Positions 1 to 5,697 of a DNA stretch of 8,265 bases are shown in pieces. The DNA comes from Flavobacteriaceae bacterium. GTDB taxonomy: Bacteria > Bacteroidota > Bacteroidia > Flavobacteriales > Flavobacteriaceae. The stretch lies in NCBI GenBank assembly GCA_030694835.1, contig JAUYUF010000316.1, forward strand, positions 1 through 8,265, in the 5' to 3' direction. Numbering within the stretch: the stretch's first letter is position 1; every line of letters begins with the position of its first letter. A model generated the notes under the pieces. That model ran no database searches. It was given only the letters and a program-made list of their open reading frames with translations, and was not told the DNA's origin. Position numbers and translations under genes: made by a program.

Positions 1-450
1 TTAATTACCATTGCTAAAGGAATGGGAAATGGATTTCCAGTAGCTGGTGTATTAATAAATCCAAACATCAAATCAAAACACGGAATGTTAGGAACCACTT
101 TTGGTGGCAATTATTTGGCATGTACCGCAGCTATAGCAGTATTAGATGTCATGAAAGAAGAAAACTTAATCAACAACGCCCAAGAAATGGGCAATTATTT
201 GATAGCAGAACTCAAGAAAATAGAAGGTATCAAAGAAGTACGAGGATTAGGATTGATGATTGGAATTGAATTAGAAGTTCCTTGTTCATCTATCAGGAAT
301 AAACTACTACAAAACCATCAAATGTTTACTGGCTCATCCTCTAACAAAAATACCTTGCGAATTTTACCCGCACTTAATATCAAACAACAAGAATTAGATA
401 GCTTTTTAGAAGCCTTCAAGTATGAATTAAAAAATCAATCTGTAAAATGA
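1..450 (+). CDS. argD: N-acylornithine aminotransferase, C-terminal part (5' end outside window)
   Basis: This PLP-dependent class III aminotransferase makes N-acylornithine from N-acylglutamate semialdehyde with glutamate as amino donor. The frame is open from base 1, so the first ATG (22) is internal and the true start lies upstream. The 149 visible residues begin at the PLP site: LITIAKGMGNGFPVAG contains the Schiff-base lysine (codon 16-18). It is followed by the GTTFGGNYLACTAA motif, whose Thr contacts the PLP phosphate of the partner subunit in this fold. The C-terminal domain ends with TLRILPALNIKQQELD, typical of ArgD. Its TGA (448-450) overlaps the ATG of argF' (447-449), so it is cotranscribed and probably translationally coupled. 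Given the neighbouring transcarbamylase, the natural substrate may be the succinyl rather than the acetyl derivative, which is inference. Family assignment is secure; ornithine or GABA aminotransferases share the motifs, but context argues against them. Confidence 0.93.
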   Translation, partial: LITIAKGMGNGFPVAGVLINPNIKSKHGMLGTTFGGNYLACTAAIAVLDVMKEENLINNAQEMGNYLIAELKKIEGIKEVRGLGLMIGIELEVPCSSIRNKLLQNHQMFTGSSSNKNTLRILPALNIKQQELDSFLEAFKYELKNQSVK

Positions 451-1394
451 AATACTTTACCACCGTACATGACGTAAATAATGTCAATGATTTGGTGCAA
501 GATGCGCTCAATATCAAACAAAACCCTTATGCTTTTTCTGAAATAGGAAAGAACAAAACCTTGGGATTAATTTTTATGAATCCAAGTTTAAGAACACGTT
601 TAAGTACTCAAAAAGCAGGGATGAATTTAGGCATGAATGTAATGGTGATGAATATTGACAAGGAAGGTTGGGCTTTAGAGTTGGAAGACGGTGCTGTAAT
701 GAATGGCAATACTGTTGAACATATTAAAGATGCAGCAGCGGTGATGGGTCAATATTGTGATATTATCGGGATTCGTTGTTTTCCTTCTTTAAAAAATAAA
801 GAGGAAGATTATTCAGAAAAGGTGTTGTTAAAATTTATGGAAAATTGTGGTGTCCCTATAGTTAGTCTAGAAAGTGCTACACTTCATCCCTTACAAAGTT
901 TAGCTGATTTAATGACTATCAAAGAACAATGGAGTGAAAATAGAAAACCAAAAGTGGTACTGACATGGGCTCCTCACATTAAAGCTTTACCTCAAGCTGT
1001 TGCTAATTCATTTAGTGAATGGATGGGAAAAGCAGCTGTTGATTTTATCATAACACACCCAGAAGGCTATGAATTATGTGAAGATTATACCAAAGGAGCA
1101 ACAATTTATCATAATCAAGATGAAGCTTTAAAAAATGCTGATTTTATTTATGTCAAAAACTGGTCTACTTATACAGATTACGGTAAAGTAATGAACACTG
1201 ATAAAAGTTGGATGTTGACTCATGAAAAATTAAAAAGAACTAATAATGCAAAAGTAATGCACTGTTTACCAGTTCGTAGAAATATAGAATTGAGTGATGA
1301 AATATTAGATGGTAAAAATTCGTTAGTGATTGAGCAAGCTGCCAATAGATTATTTGCGGCACAAGCCGTTTTGAAAAAAATATTAGAAAAATAA
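447..1394 (+). CDS. argF': N-succinylornithine (N-acylornithine) carbamoyltransferase
   Basis: This cytosolic enzyme transfers the carbamoyl group of carbamoyl phosphate to N-acylornithine, giving N-acylcitrulline. The 315 residues match the aspartate/ornithine carbamoyltransferase fold. The carbamoyl-phosphate loop SLRTRLS lies at 47-53, HPLQSLAD at 147-154, and HCLPVRR at 272-278. Extended blocks such as TWAPHIKALPQAVANSF (173-189) and ITHPEGYEL (202-210) recall the Bacteroides fragilis ArgF' enzyme rather than ordinary OTC. In published work the residue corresponding to Pro90 of the B. fragilis enzyme (Glu92 in Xanthomonas) sets the choice between succinyl- and acetylornithine. The aligned residue here is Val90 (NGNTVEH), so I infer a preference for the succinyl substrate. 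The start overlaps the argD stop as ATGA, and argB follows after 4 bases. Automatic pipelines may mislabel it as plain ornithine or acetylornithine carbamoyltransferase. Confidence 0.93.
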   Translation: MKYFTTVHDVNNVNDLVQDALNIKQNPYAFSEIGKNKTLGLIFMNPSLRTRLSTQKAGMNLGMNVMVMNIDKEGWALELEDGAVMNGNTVEHIKDAAAVMGQYCDIIGIRCFPSLKNKEEDYSEKVLLKFMENCGVPIVSLESATLHPLQSLADLMTIKEQWSENRKPKVVLTWAPHIKALPQAVANSFSEWMGKAAVDFIITHPEGYELCEDYTKGATIYHNQDEALKNADFIYVKNWSTYTDYGKVMNTDKSWMLTHEKLKRTNNAKVMHCLPVRRNIELSDEILDGKNSLVIEQAANRLFAAQAVLKKILEK

Positions 1395-1398
1395 TCCT

Positions 1399-2190
1399 AT
1401 GAACAAATTATACATCATAAAAATTGGTGGAAACGTACTGGATGATCAAGAGGCATTGGAACAATTTCTGAATGATTTTGCAAGCATCAAGTCGCCTAAA
1501 ATATTAGTTCATGGAGGCGGAAAGTTGGCCAGTGAATTAGCCATTAAGTTAGATATTGAACAATCAATTGTTAACGGAAGAAGAATTACAGATGCTGAAA
1601 CATTGAAAATTACCACCATGGTTTATGCTGGATTGATAAATAAACAATTAGTAGCCTCTCTTCAGGCAAAAAAAAACAATGCCCTAGGATTGTCTGGAGC
1701 AGATGTTAATATGATTACAGCACAAAAAAGAACCATTGTCGACATTGATTATGGTTTTGTAGGTGATTTAGTAGAAAATGGAGTGAATACGGATGTTTTA
1801 AATTCCTTTATAAAACAAGGTATCGTGCCTGTTTTTTCAGCCATTACCCATGATGGAAAAGGGCAACTGTTAAATACCAATGCAGATACCATTGCTGCTG
1901 CTATTGCGGTAGCTCTTTCTGATAGGTATCATGTTGAGTTAATCTATTGTTTTGAAAAGAAAGGAGTTTTAAAAAATATTTTAGATGAAAATTCGGTGAT
2001 TAAAACGATGAGCCAACAAGTATATGTTGATTTTCAAAATGATGGAATTATTTCTGAAGGAATGATACCAAAATTAAACAATGCTTTCTCGGCTTTACAA
2101 AATGGAGTTCAATCAGTATTCATCATCCATTACAGTGATTTATTAAAAACTTTAAACACAGAACATGCAGGAACAAAACTTACACTTTAA
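1399..2190 (+). CDS. argB: N-acetylglutamate (N-acylglutamate) kinase
   Basis: An amino acid kinase family enzyme of 263 residues, close to the usual length of about 260. It phosphorylates the side-chain carboxylate of N-acylglutamate, normally the second and often the feedback-controlled step of arginine synthesis. The N-terminal KIGGNVLDD supplies Lys8 and the phosphate loop. HGGG is at 38-41, the substrate-binding NGRRITDAE at 59-67, LSGADVN at 98-104, LLNTNADT at 157-164, and the ATP-side GMIPKL with Lys225 at 221-226. The stretch where many ArgB proteins read TDVxGV is CFEKKGV here, a departure from the E. coli type. It lacks the N-terminal helix that characterises arginine-sensitive hexameric kinases, so arginine inhibition is not predicted from sequence. 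The gene starts 4 bases after argF' and its last 26 bases overlap argE in another frame. In a succinyl pathway its substrate would be N-succinylglutamate, which I infer from context only. Confidence 0.93.
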   Translation: MNKLYIIKIGGNVLDDQEALEQFLNDFASIKSPKILVHGGGKLASELAIKLDIEQSIVNGRRITDAETLKITTMVYAGLINKQLVASLQAKKNNALGLSGADVNMITAQKRTIVDIDYGFVGDLVENGVNTDVLNSFIKQGIVPVFSAITHDGKGQLLNTNADTIAAAIAVALSDRYHVELIYCFEKKGVLKNILDENSVIKTMSQQVYVDFQNDGIISEGMIPKLNNAFSALQNGVQSVFIIHYSDLLKTLNTEHAGTKLTL

Positions 2191-3253
2191 AACATTGATA
2201 CCCCTTCTTCAAAAAGAAGCTATACAATTGTTACAAAAGTTAATTACCATCCCTTCTCTGAGTAAAGAAGAAGATATTACTGCAAATACCATTGAAGCTT
2301 TTATTCAATCAAAAGGGATAAAAACATACCGAAATGGAAATAATATTTGGTGTTATAATAAATTTTTTGATGGAAATAAACCCACCATTTTACTCAATTC
2401 ACACCACGATACGGTAAAACCTAACAATGGCTATACCTTAAATCCTTTTGAAGCAGTGATTTTAGATGAAAAATTATATGGATTAGGAAGTAATGATGCA
2501 GGAGGAGCATTGGTTAGTTTATTAGCAAGCTTTTTATATTTTTACGACAGAACAGATTTAAACTACAATATACTCTATGTCGCTTCTGCTGAAGAAGAAA
2601 TTTCAGGCACTAATGGAATGGAATCTATATTAGCTGATTTAGGTTTAATAGAATTTGCCATTGTTGGAGAACCCACACAAATGCAATTAGCTATTGCTGA
2701 GAAGGGATTATTGGTTTTAGATTGTATTGCTAGCGGAAAATCTGGTCATGCTGCCAGAAACGAAGGTGAAAATGCTATATACAATGCTTTAAAAGATATA
2801 GAATGGTTTAGAAGCTATCAGTTTCCTAAGATTTCAGAAACTTTAGGTCCCGTTAAAATGACAGTAACTACCATTCATTCAGGTTCTCAACACAATGTAG
2901 TCCCAGATATATGTGAATTTACTGTTGACATCCGAACTACTGATACATATAGCAATTCTGAAATTTATGAGCTTATTAAACAATATGTTCGTTGTGAAAT
3001 AAAGCCACGTTCGTTGCGATTAAATCCGTCTTCTATCGATAAAAATCACCCCATTGTAAAAGCAGGCCTTCTTTTAGGACGAACAACCTATGGCTCTCCC
3101 ACAAGTTCTGACCAAGCGGTCATGAATTTTCCTTCTTTAAAAATGGGACCAGGGGATTCTGCTCGTTCGCATACTGCAGATGAATTTATCTATCTAAATG
3201 AAATAGAAGAAGGAATTAACTTATATATTCAACTTTTAAATCAAGTATTATGA
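2165..3253 (+). CDS. argE: ArgE/DapE-family M20 deacylase, probable N-acylcitrulline deacylase
   Basis: A zinc-dependent amidohydrolase of the M20 peptidase family, 362 residues. Metal and catalytic residues are visible: HxD at His80 and Asp82 (SHHDTV), the bridging Asp111 in GSNDAGG, the Glu pair at 144-145 in SAEEEISG, Glu169 in VGEPT, and the last ligand His336 in RSHTADEF. The region around 180-290 is the lid/dimerisation domain inserted in the catalytic domain, with SGKSGHAAR at 190-198. The only sensible ATG is at 2165, inside the end of argB; the next Met lies far beyond the first metal motif. The stop overlaps argH as ATGA. Because the transcarbamylase here works on acylated ornithine, the expected reaction is removal of the acyl group from N-acylcitrulline (succinyl or acetyl), not from N-acetylornithine. 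Family assignment is firm; the acyl preference is inferred. Confidence 0.9.
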   Translation: MQEQNLHFKTLIPLLQKEAIQLLQKLITIPSLSKEEDITANTIEAFIQSKGIKTYRNGNNIWCYNKFFDGNKPTILLNSHHDTVKPNNGYTLNPFEAVILDEKLYGLGSNDAGGALVSLLASFLYFYDRTDLNYNILYVASAEEEISGTNGMESILADLGLIEFAIVGEPTQMQLAIAEKGLLVLDCIASGKSGHAARNEGENAIYNALKDIEWFRSYQFPKISETLGPVKMTVTTIHSGSQHNVVPDICEFTVDIRTTDTYSNSEIYELIKQYVRCEIKPRSLRLNPSSIDKNHPIVKAGLLLGRTTYGSPTSSDQAVMNFPSLKMGPGDSARSHTADEFIYLNEIEEGINLYIQLLNQVL

Positions 3254-4542
3254 AACTATGGCAAAAAGACGATAAGTCATCCTCTGAATTAATTGAAAAA
3301 TTTACGGTAGGAAATGATCAAGAGCTCGACATGGTATTGGCTGAATTTGATGTAAAAGGTTCTTTAGCTCACACACAAATGCTCGAATCTATTGGATTAT
3401 TAACAAAAAAAGAACTCCATCTCATTCATTCGGAATTACATCTTATTCTAAACAATATAAAAAATAATAATTTTAAAATTGATGAAGGAGTTGAAGATAT
3501 TCACTCTCAAATTGAATTGATGCTTACTCAAAAAATAGGTGAAGTAGGAAAAAAAATTCACAGTGGACGATCTAGAAATGATCAGGTTTTAACTGATATC
3601 AAATTGTATTTACGATATGAGTTAAAAGAAATTGTCCAGCTTGTAAACAGTTTATTTACACAACTGATAGCGCAAAGCGAAACCCATAAAAATACCCTAC
3701 TTCCAGGATATACACATTTACAAATAGCGATGCCCTCCTCCTTCGGTTTGTGGTTTGGAGCTTATGCCGAAAGTTTAGTTGATGATATGGAGCTTGTTGT
3801 TGCTGCCTATAACGTTACTAATAAAAATCCATTAGGTTCAGGTGCTGGCTATGGTTCATCCTTTCCCCTAAATCGAGAAATGACAACAGAACTTTTAGAG
3901 TTTAAATCTTTAAATTACAATGTTGTTTATGCCCAAATGACAAGAGGAAAAACTGAAAAAATCGTTTCGATGGCTTTAGCTTCTGTTGCTGCTACTTTGT
4001 CTAAATTGGCGTTTGATATGTGTTTATATATGAATCAAAATTTTGGTTTTGTTAGTTTTCCAAATGAATTAACAACGGGCAGTAGTATTATGCCTCATAA
4101 AAAGAATCCAGATGTATTTGAATTGATTCGTGCTAAGTGTAATAAATTGCAGGCTTTACCAAATGAATTAACGCTTTTAACTAATAATTTACCTTCGGGT
4201 TATCATCGAGATTTGCAATTGACTAAAGAGAGTTTATTTCCTGCTATCCAAGAGTTAAAATCATGTTTAGAAATGACCGCTTATATGTTGCAACATATTG
4301 AAGTAAATTCAACCATTTTAAATGATGATAAATATAAGTACTTGTTTAGTGTTGAAGTAGTAAATGAGCAGGTATTAGCAGGAATTCCTTTTCGTGATGC
4401 TTATAAAAATGTAGGAAATGCCATTGAAAATAACAGTTTTAATCCTTCAATTGATTTAAAACATACACATACAGGAAGTATAGGAAATTTATGTAATGAA
4501 CAAATTATTCAACAAATGGAGGCTTTAAAAAAGAAGTTTTAA
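3250..4542 (+). CDS. argH: Argininosuccinate lyase
   Basis: Cleaves argininosuccinate to arginine and fumarate, the final step of the pathway, as a cytosolic homotetramer of the fumarase/aspartase superfamily. The three conserved regions are present in order: HSGRSRNDQ (104-112), GYTHLQIAMP with the catalytic-region His156 (153-162), and the signature TGSSIMPHKKNPD with the catalytic serine at 278/279 and Lys284 (276-288). At 430 residues it is shorter than the roughly 460-residue E. coli type, as the C-terminal region is compact. I see no sign of truncation: the reading frame ends cleanly and is followed by a terminator. The ATG overlaps the argE TGA, giving the second ATGA coupling in the operon. 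Argininosuccinate synthase (argG), which supplies the substrate, is not in this window and would be expected upstream or elsewhere. Confidence 0.96.
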   Translation: MKLWQKDDKSSSELIEKFTVGNDQELDMVLAEFDVKGSLAHTQMLESIGLLTKKELHLIHSELHLILNNIKNNNFKIDEGVEDIHSQIELMLTQKIGEVGKKIHSGRSRNDQVLTDIKLYLRYELKEIVQLVNSLFTQLIAQSETHKNTLLPGYTHLQIAMPSSFGLWFGAYAESLVDDMELVVAAYNVTNKNPLGSGAGYGSSFPLNREMTTELLEFKSLNYNVVYAQMTRGKTEKIVSMALASVAATLSKLAFDMCLYMNQNFGFVSFPNELTTGSSIMPHKKNPDVFELIRAKCNKLQALPNELTLLTNNLPSGYHRDLQLTKESLFPAIQELKSCLEMTAYMLQHIEVNSTILNDDKYKYLFSVEVVNEQVLAGIPFRDAYKNVGNAIENNSFNPSIDLKHTHTGSIGNLCNEQIIQQMEALKKKF

Positions 4543-4590
4543 GTTTGAATTATGAATAAAAATTGAACGATTAATAGTTATTTATAAAAG

Positions 4591-4620
4591 AAAAAAGCTC
4601 CGAAATTCGGAGCTTTTTTT
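4591..4620. terminator. Bidirectional intrinsic terminator shared by the arg operon and tRNA-His
   Basis: A perfect 6-bp core stem GCTCCG (4597-4602) pairs with CGGAGC (4608-4613) and can extend by AA/TT inwards. It is flanked by six A on the left and seven T on the right, so a run of U follows the hairpin on either strand. On plus it ends transcription from argH (stop at 4542). On minus it lies immediately after tRNA-His, leaving a trailer of only about 8 bases between the tRNA end and the stem. It therefore insulates two convergent transcripts. Confidence 0.9.
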
Positions 4621-4621
4621 G

Positions 4622-4696
4622 GGTGGAAGACCGGGTTCGAACCGGCGACCCTCGGTACCACAAACCGATGCTCTAACCAGCTGAGCTACAACCACC
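4622..4696 (-). tRNA. tRNA-His(GUG)
   Basis: Read on the minus strand, a full cloverleaf forms. The D arm is GCTC/GAGC. The anticodon stem TCGGT/ACCGA closes the loop TTGTGGT with anticodon GTG (plus coordinates 4659-4661). The T arm GCCGG/CCGGT closes loop TTCGAAC. An extra 5' G (4696) can pair with discriminator C73 (4622), the hallmark of tRNA-His recognised by histidyl-tRNA synthetase. Two adjacent T·T oppositions occur in the acceptor stem (positions 5-68 and 6-67). The bases after C73 read CAA, so the CCA end is not encoded and must be added by tRNA nucleotidyltransferase. The gene has its own promoter upstream, and the terminator follows at once. Confidence 0.95.
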
Positions 4697-4709
4697 ATTT
4701 TTGTGATTG

Positions 4710-4740
4710 CAAATCTACACTTTTTTCAATATTCTACAAA
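4710..4740 (-). promoter_or_regulatory. Bacteroidota-type promoter for tRNA-His
   Basis: On the minus strand TTTG (4737-4740) is followed by a 19-base spacer and TAGATTTG (4710-4717), an exact fit to the Flavobacterium consensus TTG-N17-23-TANNTTTG. The -7 element ends 13 bases before the tRNA 5' end (4696), so the primary transcript would carry only a very short leader for RNase P to remove. The element sits between bshB1 (stop near 4748) and the tRNA. No hairpin terminator is visible after bshB1, so read-through from bshB1 into the tRNA is also possible. Confidence 0.75.
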
Positions 4741-4747
4741 TATTTTT

Positions 4748-5464
4748 TTAAATTAATTTATCAAGTGAATCAACCGCTACATAACGTTCTGCTGTAAATC
4801 CTTCTGCATAAGAAACGCCTATTAATCGACCTAAATTCTGTGCTCTATAACGAACACTTTCAATAAAATTTTTAGAACTAATAGGTGAAGATGGCTCATT
4901 ACTTTCTGGATTATAAAACTGAGAATCATAGGCTTTTACAGCACTCATTTTAGTTTCAATAAAATCAGAAATATCTACCACAAAATCTGGTTTTAAATCA
5001 TCCCATTGAATATAATGATAAACTTGTTGAGGTCTCCAAGCTTCTTGAATTTTTCCTTCAAAAGTTGTTTCAACTTTTCTTAGTCCAGCTAAAAAACAAG
5101 CTGACGATGCTAATTCACTTCCTTTTTGATGGTCAATATGTCGATCACTAATTGCATTTAATAATACGATCTCAGGCTTATATTTTCGAATCATTTTAAC
5201 AACTTCAATCTGATGTATTTTATCATTGATAAAAAAACCATCTGCGAATCCAAGATTTTCACGAATACTAACCCCTAAAATTTTAGCAGCATTATTAGCC
5301 TCTTTTTCTCTAATTTCTTCCGTTCCTCTTGTACCTAGCTCTCCTCGTGTTAAATCTAATATTCCAACTTTCTTTCCCAAATAAATTTCTTTGGTAAGTG
5401 TTGCTCCACAACCTAATTCTACATCATCTGGATGAGCTCCAATAGCTAGAATGTCTAATTTCAT
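4748..5464 (-). CDS. bshB1: N-acetyl-alpha-D-glucosaminyl L-malate deacetylase (bacillithiol synthesis)
   Basis: A LmbE/PIG-L family zinc deacetylase of 238 residues, the usual size for BshB1. It removes the acetyl group from GlcNAc-malate to give GlcN-malate, to which BshC adds cysteine to form the low-molecular-weight thiol bacillithiol. The N-terminal AHPDDVELGCG supplies His11 and Asp14 as zinc ligands and Asp13 as the presumed general base. RHIDHQKGS gives His112 as the third ligand. DLTRGELGTRGT (37-48) and the C-terminal region SYAEGFTAERY (218-228) are characteristic of the BshB1 group and distinguish it from generic LmbE proteins. No signal peptide is seen, so it is cytosolic. The ATG at 5464 begins directly with the conserved MKLDILAIGAHPDD strand. 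The gene is alone on its strand apart from tRNA-His downstream. bshA and bshC are not in the window, so a working pathway is inferred from the family. Confidence 0.9.
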   Translation of the reverse strand: MKLDILAIGAHPDDVELGCGATLTKEIYLGKKVGILDLTRGELGTRGTEEIREKEANNAAKILGVSIRENLGFADGFFINDKIHQIEVVKMIRKYKPEIVLLNAISDRHIDHQKGSELASSACFLAGLRKVETTFEGKIQEAWRPQQVYHYIQWDDLKPDFVVDISDFIETKMSAVKAYDSQFYNPESNEPSSPISSKNFIESVRYRAQNLGRLIGVSYAEGFTAERYVAVDSLDKLI

Positions 5465-5488
5465 ATTATAATATTTTAATATCTATTA

Positions 5489-5496
5489 CAAAGATA
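5489..5496 (-). promoter_or_regulatory. Candidate -7 promoter element for bshB1
   Basis: The minus strand reads TATCTTTG here, matching TANNTTTG, 25 bases upstream of the bshB1 ATG (5464), which is a normal leader length. I could not find a good TTG -33 partner at 17-20 bases upstream, so the assignment rests on one element only. No ribosome binding site is recognisable, as is usual in this phylum. Confidence 0.5.
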
Positions 5497-5525
5497 GAAG
5501 AATATATCTATTGTATTTATATCTA

Positions 5526-5603
5526 TTTTATGAATGAAATTAAAAAAAATGATTCGTTTGTTTGTATGTTTTTATGAATGAATAGCATATTTTTATAAAT
5601 GAA
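5526..5603 (+). repeat. Three copies of TTTTATGAATGAA, possible operator array
   Basis: Copies lie at 5526-5538 and 5570-5582 (identical) and 5591-5603 (one difference, TTTTATAAATGAA). Start-to-start distances are 44 and 21 bases, close to four and two helical turns, so all three would present nearly the same face of the helix. They lie between the bshB1 promoter candidate and the LRR start. A binding site for an unknown regulator is possible, but in DNA this AT-rich chance similarity cannot be excluded. Confidence 0.45.
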
Positions 5604-5626
5604 TGGTAATTTTTTTGATTATTTTC

Positions 5627-5657
5627 TTGCTTTTTGATTTTTAATATCATAAATTTA
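5627..5657 (+). promoter_or_regulatory. Weak promoter candidate for the LRR gene
   Basis: TTG (5627-5629), a 20-base spacer and TAAATTTA (5650-5657) resemble the TTG/TANNTTTG promoter with the last base off consensus. Transcription would start around 5664. That is past the upstream ATG at 5662 and before the ATG at 5698, which fits the later start chosen for the gene. Confidence 0.35.
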
Positions 5658-5697
5658 CATCATGATAAAAGTTTCATCAACTCAACATTATTATGTT

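Larger units (their letters stand above)
5465..5697. other. Divergent AT-rich intergenic region between bshB1 and the LRR gene
   Basis: This 233-base gap, the longest in the window, separates divergently transcribed bshB1 (minus) and the LRR gene (plus). It contains the bshB1 -7 candidate near 5489-5496, three 13-base repeats (5526-5603), a weak plus-strand promoter candidate ending at 5657, and T-rich tracts at 5608-5640. I see no tRNA, hairpin terminator, riboswitch-like structure or plausible conserved ORF in it. Confidence 0.7.

Noticed and set aside
5490..5530. Apparent AT palindromes such as ATAGAAGAATATATCTAT near the bshB1 promoter
   Set aside because: Imperfect and made mostly of A/T; such pairings are expected by chance in this composition, and no U-run or GC core suggests a functional hairpin.
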